Below are positions 22,385-30,973 of a DNA stretch of 32,523 bases, in pieces. Source of the DNA: JBKBMT01 sp046295655 (lineage in GTDB: Bacteria; Pseudomonadota; Alphaproteobacteria; Rhodobacterales; Rhodobacteraceae); the NCBI GenBank assembly GCA_046295655.1, contig JBKBMT010000034.1, forward strand, positions 1 to 32,523, read 5' to 3'. The notes below the pieces were generated by a model, which worked only from the letters and a program-made list of their open reading frames with translations, was not told where the DNA came from and ran no database searches. Position numbers and translations under genes: made by a program. Position 1 is the first letter of the stretch; each line of letters begins with the position of its first letter.

Positions 22385-23608
22385 TCAAGCCGGCCCGGAC
22401 GAAGGCGCGGACCGGCCCGCCTCGTCCCGCGCCAGCGCGAGCAGGGTCAGCGCCAGCGTCTGCGCCGCCGGCAGGATGCTGTCCATCTCGACCCATTCCT
22501 CGGGCGTGTGCCCGCCGCCGCCGCAGGGCCCGATGCTGCACAGCGTCGGACATCCCGCCGCCGCGGTCAGGCCGCTGTCGGCGCATCCGCCGGTGAACTC
22601 GGCCGTCACCTCGACGCCCAGCCGGGCGGCAGCGGCGGTGTAGAGATCCAGCAGATGCTGCCCCTCGGGCGTCTGCACCAGCGGCAGGAACTCGCCCGAG
22701 ACGGTCAGCTCGGCCGTCACCCCCTCGACCGCCGGCGCCAGGGCGATGGCGCGGATCCGGCCGATCATCTCGTCCCGCTGGGCCGGTTCGACATAGCGCA
22801 GGTCGATCTCGGCCCAGGCATGCGGGGCGATCGTGTTCACCGTCTGCCCGCCGCCGATCAGCCCGACATTGACCGACACGCCGGCCGCAAGGTCGGTGAG
22901 CGCGTGCAGCGGCGCAACCTTCTGCGCCAGATCCAGGATCGCCGACCGGCCGCGGTCGTAATGCGCGCCGGAATGGGCGGCCTTGCCGGTGGCCTCCAGC
23001 CGCAGGAACACGCCGCCCTTGCGGCCCCGGGTGACGACCTGCGTGGCCCGGTTGCCGGCGGCGGCACCCGACCTGCGACGGCTCGGTTCGGCGTTGAACA
23101 CCGCCCGCGCTGCCCGCGCCGCGGCGGAGATGGCCGGCGCGCAGGAGGGCGAGGCGATCTCCTCGTCGCTGGTGGTCAGCATCCGCAGCGCAAGGGGCGC
23201 CCCGCAGGCCGCGAAGGCGGCCATCACGAAGGCCTCGATGACCAGCCCCGCCTTCATGTCGGCGACCCCCGGCCCGTAGCCTCGCCCGTTCTCCACCCGG
23301 AACGGCCGGCGCGCCGCCTCGCCCGGCGGAAAGACCGTGTCGCGGTGGCCGAGCAGCAGCACCGGGCGCGGGTCGGCGTGGGCGGGACCGGGCAGATCGG
23401 CCCGGATGATGTCGCCGTGGACCGCGACCGGCTGCACCGAGACATCCAGCCCGTGTTCGCGCCAGAACCGGATCAGCACCGCGCCGGCGGCATCCACCCC
23501 CGCCTTGTCGGCGGTGCCGGAATCGACATCGACCAGCGCGCGCAGCAGATCGGTCATCGCCCCCTCGTGCCGGGCCAGCCAGTCCAGAATCTGCGTCTCG
23601 GGCGTCAT
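22385..23608 (-). CDS. M20 family metallopeptidase (carboxypeptidase G2/ArgE-like)
   Basis: This 407-residue protein is a second, shorter-type M20 hydrolase. Its ligands are His88 and Asp90 (LLGHRDTVFPPG), Asp117 (GPGVADMKAG), Glu149-Glu150 (TTSDEEIASP), Glu174 (FNAEPS) and His367 (GGGGHTPEEW). This is the CPG2/ArgE pattern with a lid domain (TGKAAHSG, then GGGQTVNTIAP). After Glu174 the loop is longer and more Arg-rich than usual (RRRSGAAAGNRATQ). It probably releases an amino acid from an N-acyl or dipeptide substrate. It starts the minus-strand M20-DapA-epimerase set, divergent from the second iclR gene. The intervening 86 bases hold the tandem operator repeats. Confidence 0.86.
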   Translation of the reverse strand: MTPETQILDWLARHEGAMTDLLRALVDVDSGTADKAGVDAAGAVLIRFWREHGLDVSVQPVAVHGDIIRADLPGPAHADPRPVLLLGHRDTVFPPGEAARRPFRVENGRGYGPGVADMKAGLVIEAFVMAAFAACGAPLALRMLTTSDEEIASPSCAPAISAAARAARAVFNAEPSRRRSGAAAGNRATQVVTRGRKGGVFLRLEATGKAAHSGAHYDRGRSAILDLAQKVAPLHALTDLAAGVSVNVGLIGGGQTVNTIAPHAWAEIDLRYVEPAQRDEMIGRIRAIALAPAVEGVTAELTVSGEFLPLVQTPEGQHLLDLYTAAAARLGVEVTAEFTGGCADSGLTAAAGCPTLCSIGPCGGGGHTPEEWVEMDSILPAAQTLALTLLALARDEAGRSAPSSGPA

Positions 23609-23623
23609 GGCGCAACTTTCCGC

Positions 23624-23653
23624 TTGATCCGGACCCGATTCGTAGCCGATAGT
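23624..23653 (+). promoter_or_regulatory. putative promoter of the second iclR / oxoprolinase operon
   Basis: TTGATC (23624-23629) and GATAGT (23648-23653) are 18 bases apart, each matching four of six sigma-70 consensus bases. The start site would be near 23660. The tandem operator-like repeats begin at 23652, over the -10 end and start site, which fits autorepression. Confidence 0.35.
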
Positions 23654-23690
23654 TCCAAAAGAAGCAACTGCGGTTCCATACTCTGCAACT
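23652..23690. promoter_or_regulatory. two tandem operator-like repeats, 21 bp apart
   Basis: GTTCCA-N6-GCAACT occurs twice, at 23652-23669 and 23673-23690, with different N6 bases (AAAGAA and TACTCT) but identical outer hexamers. The period is exactly 21 bp, two helical turns. The outer hexamers are themselves nearly inverted repeats (AGTTCC against AGTTGC on the other strand), as expected for a dimeric regulator. The pair lies between the divergent M20 and iclR genes and ends 4 bases before the iclR ATG. Confidence 0.65.
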
Positions 23691-23694
23691 TGTG

Positions 23695-24480
23695 ATGGCC
23701 GTTCTGGACAATGCAGCCCAGGTCCTTCGCTGTTTCGGCTCGGATTGCACCGAGCTGACCGTGACCGATGTCGCGACACGGCTGGGCATGCCCAAGGCCA
23801 ATGCCTCGCGTCTGCTCAAGGCAATGCGCGAGGCCGGGTTGCTGGAGACCATCGGCGACAGCAAGCGGCACCGGCCGGGCCGGCTGTTCCTGACCATCAC
23901 CGCGGCATTCCGCTCCTCCTCGCTGCTGCTCGGCCTCGCCTCCGAGGCGGTCACGCGCATCGTCGCCGGCTGCGGCCATACCGGCTATGTCTCGGTCCGC
24001 GACGGGCGCGAGGTGCTGGCCGTGACCTACCGCCCGGGCAGCAACGCACTGCGGGTCGTGACCAGCATCGGCCGCAGGCTGCCCGCCCATGCCGCCGCGA
24101 CGGGGCGCACGCTTCTGGCCCGGATGCCCGATGCCGCGGTCGCGGCGCTGTTCGCCGGGGGTCTGCCGCCGGCCTCGCCACGCGCCCCGCAGACGGTCCC
24201 CGAGCTGCTGGACCGGCTCGCCGTGGTCCGACAGCAGGGATTCGAGGAGTCGTCGGATGCCGCCCTTGCCGGCGTGGATGCGCTTGCGGTGGCTGTGGGC
24301 GACCCGGTGCAGGGAGAGCTGGTCAGCCTCTGCATCGTCTTTCCCGGCGCCGTTGTCGGCCCCGAGGAACGGCGCCTGATCCGGCAGGACCTGTTGCGCG
24401 AGGCAGCCGAGATCGCCCGGATCACCGGCGACGCCGATTTCCGCGCCCCCGAACCCGAAATCGACGGAGCAATCGCATGA
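23695..24480 (+). CDS. IclR family transcriptional regulator (second)
   Basis: This 261-residue protein has an N-terminal winged helix (about residues 5-65: DNAAQVLRCFG, then LTVTDVATRLGMPKANASRLLKAMREAGLL) and an IclR-type effector domain (about 75-245, with GRRLPAHAAATGRTLLA). A C-terminal tail (FRAPEPEIDG) follows. It probably represses its own operon and the divergent M20-DapA-epimerase genes. The ATG at 23695 (or GTG at 23692) has no clear ribosome-binding sequence because the operator repeat occupies that space, so translation may be weak or leaderless. Its stop overlaps the ATG of the oxoprolinase gene (ATGA), so regulator and enzyme are made together. Confidence 0.85.
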   Translation: MAVLDNAAQVLRCFGSDCTELTVTDVATRLGMPKANASRLLKAMREAGLLETIGDSKRHRPGRLFLTITAAFRSSSLLLGLASEAVTRIVAGCGHTGYVSVRDGREVLAVTYRPGSNALRVVTSIGRRLPAHAAATGRTLLARMPDAAVAALFAGGLPPASPRAPQTVPELLDRLAVVRQQGFEESSDAALAGVDALAVAVGDPVQGELVSLCIVFPGAVVGPEERRLIRQDLLREAAEIARITGDADFRAPEPEIDGAIA

Positions 24481-27400
24481 CCCTGAACCGCTGGCGCGTC
24501 GGCTTCGACATCGGCGGCACCTTCACCGATTTCGTGCTCTATGACGCCGCCGAAGGGTCGGTCATGCTGCACAAGCGCCTGACCACCCCGCACGATCCAT
24601 CCGAGGCAGCCCTTGCCGGGCTCGACGAGCTGCTGGCGCAGCGCGGCATCGGCCACGGCGCGGTGGCCGAGATGGTGCATGGCACCACGCTGGTCACCAA
24701 TGCGATCATCGAACGCAAGGGGGCGGCCCTCGGCCTGATCACCACCGACGGGTTCCGCGACATCCTCGAGATGGGAACCGAACAGCGCTACGACATCTAC
24801 GACCTGTTCGTGGCCTTTCCCGATCCGCTGGTGCCGCGCGACCTGCGCCTGACGGTGCCCGAGCGGATCGACGCCCGGGGCGGCGTCGTGCGGCCGCTGG
24901 ACGAGGAGGCCCTGCGCCGGGCGGCGCAGGCGCTGGTCTCGGCCGGCTGCGAGGCGGTGGCGGTCGCCTTCCTGCACGCCTATGCCAACCCGGCGCACGA
25001 GATCCGCGCCGCGGCGATCATCCGCGAGGCGTTTCCCGATCTGGCGGTCTCGGTCAGCCACGAGGTGGTGGCCGAGATGGGCGAATACCAGCGCACGGTG
25101 ACCACCTGCGCCAATGCCTATGTGCAGCCGCTGATGCACCGCTACCTGGGCAGGCTGGAACAGGCACTGCGCGACCGTGGCTTTGCCGGCCCGCTTCGGC
25201 TGATGCATTCGGCCGGCGGGCTGGTCTCGCTCGATGTCGCCCGGCGGCTGCCCATCCGTCTGCTGGAATCGGGTCCGGCCGGCGGGGGGCTGGCCACGGC
25301 GCTGTTCGGCGCCGGCGCGGGCAAGGCCGACGTGATCTCCTTCGACATGGGCGGCACAACCGCCAAGGCCTGCATGATCGAGGATGGCCGCGTCGAGATC
25401 GCGCCGATGATGGAGGCCGCGCGCGTCCACCGCTTCACCAAGGGCTCGGGCCTGCCGATCAAGGCCCCGGTGATCGAGATGATCGAGATCGGCGCCGGCG
25501 GCGGGTCGATCGCGGCGCTGGACGAGGTGGGGCTGCTGAAGGTCGGGCCGCATTCGGCGGGCTCGGAACCCGGCCCGGCCTGTTATGGCCTCGGCGGCAC
25601 CCAGCCCACGGTGACCGACGCGAACCTGGTGCTGGGCTATTACGATCCCGGCTTCTTCCTGGGCGGGCGGATGGCGCTGGACATCGACGCCGCCCGCGCC
25701 GCCATCGCCCGGGTCGCCGACCCGCTGGGCCTGAGCGTCGAGGCCGCGGCGCTGGGGATCCACAAGGTGGTGGTGGAAAGCATGGCCGCCGCCGCCCGGG
25801 TCCATCTGGTCGAACGCGGCAACGACCCGCGCAACTATGCCATGGTCGGTTTCGGCGGCGCCGGTCCCGCCCATGCCGCCGATGTCGCCCGGGTGATGGG
25901 CATTGCCGAGGTCATCATTCCCCCGGCCTCGGGCGCCGCCTCGGCGCTGGGGTTCCTGGCCGCCCCCCTGTCGCATGAATCGGTCCGCTCGCTGCGGGTG
26001 GAACTGGCCGAGGGCTTCGACGCCGCCGCGGTCAACCGCCTGCTCGCGGATCTCGAGGCCGAGTGCCGCGGCGCCCTTGCCGCCGCCGGGGTGGCCGATG
26101 CGGCGATGACCGTCGAACGCAGCGCCGACATGCGGCTCGTGGGTCAGATGCACGACATCGCCGTGCCGCTGCCCGAGGGCGAGATCGGCCCGGCGACCCT
26201 GCCCGCCGTGCGCGAGGCCTTTGTCGCCGCCTATGCCGCGCGCTACGCCCGGCCCTTCGACGGCGCCCGCTTCGAGGCGGTGAACTTCCGCCTGCGGGTC
26301 TCGGGCCCGGTGCCGCGGCTGTCGCTTGCGGGCGCCGCCGGCGGCGCCGATCCCGCCGCCCGGATCAAGGGCCGCCGGACCTGCTGGTTCGACGACGGGC
26401 AGCACGACACCGCGGTCTGGGACCGCTATGCCCTGCGCCCGGGGGACGAGATCCCCGGCCCCGCCATCGTCGAGGAACGCGAGGCGACGACCGTGATCGG
26501 GCCGCGCGACCGGATCCGCGTCGACGAGGGCCTGAACCTGGTGATCGCGGTCGGCGCGATGAAGGCCGCGCGCACGCTGGTCGCCGCCGGCATGGACCGC
26601 GTCGCAGCCGTCGCCGCGATCCAGTCCGACCCGATCGGGCTGGAAATCATGTGGTCGCGCCTGGTCAACGTGGTCGAGGAGATGTGGCACACCGTCTGCC
26701 GCACCGCCTTTTCGCTGGTCATCGCCGAAAGCCAGGACTTCGCCTGCGAACTTCTGGACAAGGACGGCGAGACCCTGGCCCACAGCCCCCGCGCCATGCC
26801 GGTCTTCAACCTGACCCTGCCGCGCGCAGTCAAGGCGCTGCTGGCCCGCTACCCGGCCGAGACGCTGAAACCCGGCGACGTGCTGGTTACCAACGACCCC
26901 TGGCTCTGCGCCGGCCACCTGTTCGACATCGCCGTCGTCACCCCCTGTTTCCGCGACGGGCGGCTTGTCGGGCTGATGGGGACGGTGGGGCATGTGTCCG
27001 ACATCGGCGGCACCAAGGATTCGCTCAAGGCCCGCGAGATCTACGAGGAGGGGATCCAGATCCCCCCCATGAAGCTGTTCGAGGAGGGCCGGCCAAACGA
27101 GACCCTGTTCCGCCTGATCGCGCAGAACGTGCGCGGCGGCGAGCAGGTGATCGGCGACATCCATTCCTTCGTCGCCGCCAATGCCATCGGGGCCGGGCGG
27201 CTTCTGGCCTTCATGGACGACTACGGGATGGAGGATCTGGGCGCCCTGGCCGAGGTGGTGCAGGGCCTGTCCGAAGGGGCGATGCGGCAGGCGATCCGGG
27301 CGATCCCCGACGGCGACTATACGGCGACGATCACCAACAACCCGCTCGGCACGCCGATGACCTATCCGGTCAAGGTGCGCGTCGCGGGCGAACGGATCGT

Positions 27401-28316
27401 GATCGACTTCGCCGGCGCCCCGCCGCAGCTGGCGCAGGGGGGACTGAACTCGACGCTCAACTACACCGCCGCCCACGCCACCTATCCGCTGAAATGCATG
27501 CTGACGCCCACGGTGCGCGGCAATGCCGGCTGCTACCGTCCCTTCGAGGTGACGGCGCCCGAAGGCTCGATCCTGAACCCGACCTATCCGGCCTCGGTCA
27601 ACCTGCGCACCAGGACGGGCTGGTATCTTGCGCCGAACATCTTTGCCGCGCTGGCCAGGGCCGCGCCCGATCAGGTGCAGGCCTTCACCGGGCTCGCGGT
27701 TGCCGCCACCATCTACGGCCGCGATGCCGCCGGCAGTTTCTATTCCGACATGCTGTTCTGCGGCGGCGGACAGGGCGGATCGGCCCGGGGCGACGGCCAT
27801 TCGGCGCTCCTGTGGCCGACGTCGGCCGCCAATACCTCGATCGAGCTGATGGAAAGCCGGGCGCCGATCCTGGTGCTGGAAAAGACCTTCCTGCCCGACA
27901 CCGGCGGCCCCGGGCGGCACCGCGGCGGGCTGGGCCAGCGCGTGCGCTTCCGCAAGCGGGTCGAGGACGGGCAGCCGACGCTGGTCTCGGTCTATCCCGA
28001 GGGGGTGGACAACCCGATCCCCGGCCTGTTCGGCGGCAGACCCGGAGGCGGGGCGCGGGGGCGCATCCTCGATCCCGCCGGGCATGTCCTGCACGACTGC
28101 GGCACGGGCGAGCTGGTCGAGCTGACCGGAACGCACCAGATCGTCGAACTGACGCTGGCCGGCGGCTCGGGCTATGGCGACCCGGCCGAACGCGACCCGC
28201 GCGCCATCGCCCGCGACATCGCGCTGGGGTTCGTCACCCCCGACCATGCCGCCCGCGACTACGGACACCGCACTACCCCGGCCGACACGCCCCAGGCGCT
28301 CGTCTGGGCAAAATGA
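24477..28316 (+). CDS. fused HyuA-HyuB hydantoinase / 5-oxoprolinase-type enzyme
   Basis: This 1279-residue protein joins an A half (about residues 1-690) and a B half (about 716-1279), close to the length of eukaryotic-type 5-oxoprolinase (about 1290). The A half has VGFDIGGTFTDFVLYD, MVHGTTLVTNAIIERKGA, SFDMGGTTAKACMI and the EIGAGGGSIAAL and SAGSEPGPACYGLGG blocks. The B half starts at SDPIGLEIMWSRLVNVVEEM and has NDPWLCAGHLFDIAVV, VGHVSDIGGTK, IPPMKLFEEGRPN and NLRTRTGWYLAPN. It would open a cyclic amide such as 5-oxoproline or a hydantoin using ATP. It starts within the iclR stop and is followed by an ABC transporter. Whether the substrate differs from that of the split HyuBA is unknown. 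Confidence 0.9.
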   Translation: MTLNRWRVGFDIGGTFTDFVLYDAAEGSVMLHKRLTTPHDPSEAALAGLDELLAQRGIGHGAVAEMVHGTTLVTNAIIERKGAALGLITTDGFRDILEMGTEQRYDIYDLFVAFPDPLVPRDLRLTVPERIDARGGVVRPLDEEALRRAAQALVSAGCEAVAVAFLHAYANPAHEIRAAAIIREAFPDLAVSVSHEVVAEMGEYQRTVTTCANAYVQPLMHRYLGRLEQALRDRGFAGPLRLMHSAGGLVSLDVARRLPIRLLESGPAGGGLATALFGAGAGKADVISFDMGGTTAKACMIEDGRVEIAPMMEAARVHRFTKGSGLPIKAPVIEMIEIGAGGGSIAALDEVGLLKVGPHSAGSEPGPACYGLGGTQPTVTDANLVLGYYDPGFFLGGRMALDIDAARAAIARVADPLGLSVEAAALGIHKVVVESMAAAARVHLVERGNDPRNYAMVGFGGAGPAHAADVARVMGIAEVIIPPASGAASALGFLAAPLSHESVRSLRVELAEGFDAAAVNRLLADLEAECRGALAAAGVADAAMTVERSADMRLVGQMHDIAVPLPEGEIGPATLPAVREAFVAAYAARYARPFDGARFEAVNFRLRVSGPVPRLSLAGAAGGADPAARIKGRRTCWFDDGQHDTAVWDRYALRPGDEIPGPAIVEEREATTVIGPRDRIRVDEGLNLVIAVGAMKAARTLVAAGMDRVAAVAAIQSDPIGLEIMWSRLVNVVEEMWHTVCRTAFSLVIAESQDFACELLDKDGETLAHSPRAMPVFNLTLPRAVKALLARYPAETLKPGDVLVTNDPWLCAGHLFDIAVVTPCFRDGRLVGLMGTVGHVSDIGGTKDSLKAREIYEEGIQIPPMKLFEEGRPNETLFRLIAQNVRGGEQVIGDIHSFVAANAIGAGRLLAFMDDYGMEDLGALAEVVQGLSEGAMRQAIRAIPDGDYTATITNNPLGTPMTYPVKVRVAGERIVIDFAGAPPQLAQGGLNSTLNYTAAHATYPLKCMLTPTVRGNAGCYRPFEVTAPEGSILNPTYPASVNLRTRTGWYLAPNIFAALARAAPDQVQAFTGLAVAATIYGRDAAGSFYSDMLFCGGGQGGSARGDGHSALLWPTSAANTSIELMESRAPILVLEKTFLPDTGGPGRHRGGLGQRVRFRKRVEDGQPTLVSVYPEGVDNPIPGLFGGRPGGGARGRILDPAGHVLHDCGTGELVELTGTHQIVELTLAGGSGYGDPAERDPRAIARDIALGFVTPDHAARDYGHRTTPADTPQALVWAK

Positions 28317-28339
28317 CCCACCGACAGGAGAGCGAAGCC

Positions 28340-29911
28340 ATGACGACACCGACCCTTCCCGTTTCCCGCCGCGGCCTTCTCGGCCTCGCCGGGGCCGGCC
28401 TTGCGGCCATGACCTTCCCGCGCATCGCCGCCGCGCAGGGCCGCAACATCCTGATCATCTCGGCCGGCCAGGACATACCCAACTTCGACCCCCATGTGGC
28501 GACCGGCTATTCCGCCAGCTTCTTCATGCGCAACGTCTATGACCCGCTGGTGCGGGTGGCCGGCAATCCGCCCGAAGCCGCCCCCGCGCTGGCCGAAAGC
28601 TGGGAGATCGGCGCCGACGGGCGCAGCTATACCTTCCGGCTCAACCCGGCTGCGCGGTTCCACAACGGCGATCCGGTGACCGCCGAGGATGTGGTCTATT
28701 CCTTCGAACGGGCGCTGCGGCTGGCCAAGGGCAACAGCTGGATGATCCGCGGCATCGTCACCCCCGGCTCGGTCACGGCGGTGGACGCGCAGACCGTGCG
28801 CTTCGACCTTGCCGCACCCTTCGCCGCCTTTCTTGCGGTGCTGCCCTGGATCTTCGTCGTGAACAGGGCGCAGGTCGAGGCCAACCTGGGCGAGGATGAC
28901 GGGCAGGCCTGGCTGATGGCCAACACCGCCGGGTCCGGACCCTTCTCGGTGCGCCGGGCCGAGCCGGGCACGCTTTACGAACTGGTGCGCCCCGAAACCG
29001 TCTGGCAGCCGGGCGCGGGCAACCTGACCGGGGTGATCTGGCAGATCGTGCGCGAGACCGCGAGCCAGCGCCTGATGCTTCAGCGGGGCGAGGTGCATAT
29101 CGCCGTGGACCTCACCTCCGAGGACATGGACGCGCTGGAGGGCCGGCCCGGCGTGGTGCGGGTGATCGAGCCGGAATACCGGACCTTCTCGATCAAGATG
29201 AACACCGAACACGGGCCGATGGCCGACCTCAACATGCGCAAGGCGGTCTCCTACGCCACCAACTATCAGGCCATCGTCGAGGCGGCGGGCTATGCCGACC
29301 TGATGACCGGCCCGCTGCCCGACGGCATCCTCGGCCACGACCCGAACCTCGACGTGCCGCGGATGGATCTGGAGAAGGCCCGCGCCTACCTGGCCCGGAC
29401 CGCCCATCCCCAGGGCGGCATCACGCTGAAGATGGTGCATGTCTCGGGGCTGGAACAGCAGCGCCGCTGGGCACTCATCATGCTCGACAGCCTCAAGGCG
29501 CTGAACATCGATCTCGACATCCAGCCGATGCTCTGGCCCGACATGGTCGCCGCCTGCCAGTCGCCCGAGACCTTCCCCGACCTGTTCCCGGTCTACCAGA
29601 CCGCGAACTACGGCGACCCGGACAACATCGCCTTCGCGGCCTATCATTCCTCGCGCAACGGCGGCTGGCAGAACGCGGTCTACAACAACCCCGAGGTCGA
29701 TGCGCTGATCGAGGCCGGACGGACCGAGACCGACGAGGCGCGCCGGATCGGCATCTACGGCGAGTTCCAGCGCAAGGTGGTTGCCGATGCGCCCGACATC
29801 TTCGGCGTGCTGGAGCGGCGCAAGCTGGGGCTGCGCGACAACGTGCGCGACTTCACCTTCGTCCCGGTCGCCTCGAACGCGGTCGAATGCCACCGCCTGT
29901 CCTTGGGCTGA
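28340..29911 (+). CDS. ABC transporter substrate-binding protein (SBP_bac_5 family), canonical order, Tat-type signal
   Basis: This 523-residue periplasmic binding protein has a leader with SRRGLLGLAGAG (residues 9-20), a twin-arginine (Tat) motif followed by a hydrophobic stretch and an AAAQG cleavage region. The domain order is the normal one. The N-terminal lobe contains PNFDPHVATG, LAESWEIGADGRSYTFRL and FHNGDPVTAEDVVYSFERAL (about 95-125). AGSGPFSVRR lies near 200, MRKAVSYATNYQAIV near 300 and DLEKARAYLA near 343. The C-terminal lobe (about 361-508) ends the protein. It serves as the internal comparison for the permuted paralogue at 8358-9995. AGGAGA lies upstream of the ATG. A strong hairpin follows the stop. 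It delivers substrate to the permeases downstream. Confidence 0.9.
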   Translation: MTTPTLPVSRRGLLGLAGAGLAAMTFPRIAAAQGRNILIISAGQDIPNFDPHVATGYSASFFMRNVYDPLVRVAGNPPEAAPALAESWEIGADGRSYTFRLNPAARFHNGDPVTAEDVVYSFERALRLAKGNSWMIRGIVTPGSVTAVDAQTVRFDLAAPFAAFLAVLPWIFVVNRAQVEANLGEDDGQAWLMANTAGSGPFSVRRAEPGTLYELVRPETVWQPGAGNLTGVIWQIVRETASQRLMLQRGEVHIAVDLTSEDMDALEGRPGVVRVIEPEYRTFSIKMNTEHGPMADLNMRKAVSYATNYQAIVEAAGYADLMTGPLPDGILGHDPNLDVPRMDLEKARAYLARTAHPQGGITLKMVHVSGLEQQRRWALIMLDSLKALNIDLDIQPMLWPDMVAACQSPETFPDLFPVYQTANYGDPDNIAFAAYHSSRNGGWQNAVYNNPEVDALIEAGRTETDEARRIGIYGEFQRKVVADAPDIFGVLERRKLGLRDNVRDFTFVPVASNAVECHRLSLG

Positions 29912-29919
29912 GGTGCAAC

Positions 29920-29948
29920 CCCCGGCGCGGCCGCTCGCCGCGCCGGGG
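29920..29948 (+). promoter_or_regulatory. strong intercistronic stem-loop after the binding-protein gene
   Basis: CCCCGGCGCGGC (29920-29931) and GCCGCGCCGGGG (29937-29948) are a perfect 12-bp inverted repeat with a 5-base loop, starting 8 bases after the stop of the binding protein. There is no T-run. Such hairpins commonly stabilise the upstream binding-protein message and lower expression of the permeases, which fits the excess of binding protein these systems need. Confidence 0.65.
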
Positions 29949-29965
29949 CATCTCCGGGGATCGCC

Positions 29966-30973
29966 ATGCTGCGCTTCATCCTGCGGCGTCTGCTGATGCT
30001 GGTGCCGGTCCTGTTCGGCCTTTCGGTGATGATGTTCGCCATCGCCCGGCTCTTGCCAGGCGACCCGGTGGCGCTGGCCGCCGGGCCGAACGCGACGCCG
30101 GCCGAGATCGCGGCCTATGCGGCCGAATTCGGCATGGACCGGCCCATCGTCGAGCAGTACCTGCGCTACGCCGGCGGGCTGCTGCAGGGTGATCTGGGCA
30201 GGTCGATCTTCACCCGCCGGGCGGTGGCCGACGACCTGGCCACCTATCTGCCGGCGACGCTGGAACTGGTTCTGGCCTCGATGCTGCTGGCGGTGGTCAT
30301 CGGCATCCCGGCCGGGCTGGGCGCGGCGGTCTGGCGCAACCGCTGGCCCGACTATGCCTCGCGTGTCATCGCGCTCGGCGCGATCTCGATGCCGCGGTTC
30401 TTCCTCGGGCTGCTGCTGCAACTCCTCTTCGCCATGTGGCTGATCTGGCTGCCGCTGGGCGGGCGGTTTCCGATCATCCTCGACCCGCCGCCCTTCGTCA
30501 CCGGCTTCCTGACCCTCGATGCGCTGATCGCCCGCGACGGCGAGGCGTTCGCGACCGCGCTGCGTCATCTCTGCCTGCCGGCCATCGCCATGTCGCTGTC
30601 GCCGCTGGCCACCATCATGCGGATGATGCGCGCCTCGACGATCGAGGTGCTGCAACAGGACTATGTCACCACCGCCCGGGCGGTCGGCCTGTCACCGCGG
30701 CTGATCGTGTTCAAGTATGTGGCCAGGAACGCGGTCTCGGCCACGCTGACGGTGATCGGGCTCTATTTCGGCTGGCTGCTGGGCGGGACGGTGCTGGTGG
30801 AAACCGTGTTCGACTGGCCCGGCATCGGGCTCTACGCCACCCGGTCCATCGTGTCGCAGGACTTCATGCCGGTGATCGGGGTGGCGCTGACCATCGGGCT
30901 GCTGTTCGTGCTGATGAACCTTCTGGTGGACATCCTCTATGGCGTGATCAATCCCAAGGTGCGCTACACATGA
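29966..30973 (+). CDS. Dpp-type ABC transporter permease, DppB-like (second system)
   Basis: This 335-residue permease has the DppB layout: an N-terminal helix with LRRLLMLVPVLFGLSVMMF, then ARLLPGDPVALAAG. The loop with YLRYAGGLLQGDLGRSIF follows. The coupling loop is YVTTARAVGLSPRLIVFKYVARNAV (near residues 232-257), then LLGGTVLVETVFDWPGIGLY, and the C-terminus LVDILYGVINPKVRYT. It begins 54 bases after the Tat-type binding protein, with a stem-loop between, and its stop overlaps the ATG of the DppC-like gene (ATGA). It carries the substrate of the fused oxoprolinase module. Confidence 0.92.
   Translation: MLRFILRRLLMLVPVLFGLSVMMFAIARLLPGDPVALAAGPNATPAEIAAYAAEFGMDRPIVEQYLRYAGGLLQGDLGRSIFTRRAVADDLATYLPATLELVLASMLLAVVIGIPAGLGAAVWRNRWPDYASRVIALGAISMPRFFLGLLLQLLFAMWLIWLPLGGRFPIILDPPPFVTGFLTLDALIARDGEAFATALRHLCLPAIAMSLSPLATIMRMMRASTIEVLQQDYVTTARAVGLSPRLIVFKYVARNAVSATLTVIGLYFGWLLGGTVLVETVFDWPGIGLYATRSIVSQDFMPVIGVALTIGLLFVLMNLLVDILYGVINPKVRYT

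Noticed and set aside
26560..26640. HyuA-HyuB fusion point as a possible assembly or frameshift artefact
   Set aside because: Both halves are complete, in one frame, and joined by a plausible linker; the total length matches fused 5-oxoprolinases.
24027..28349. Open frame of about 1440 codons on the minus strand opposite the fused oxoprolinase gene
   Set aside because: The plus strand encodes a clear, complete HyuA-HyuB fusion; the antisense product shows no domain and is rich in Arg/Gly/His as a GC shadow.
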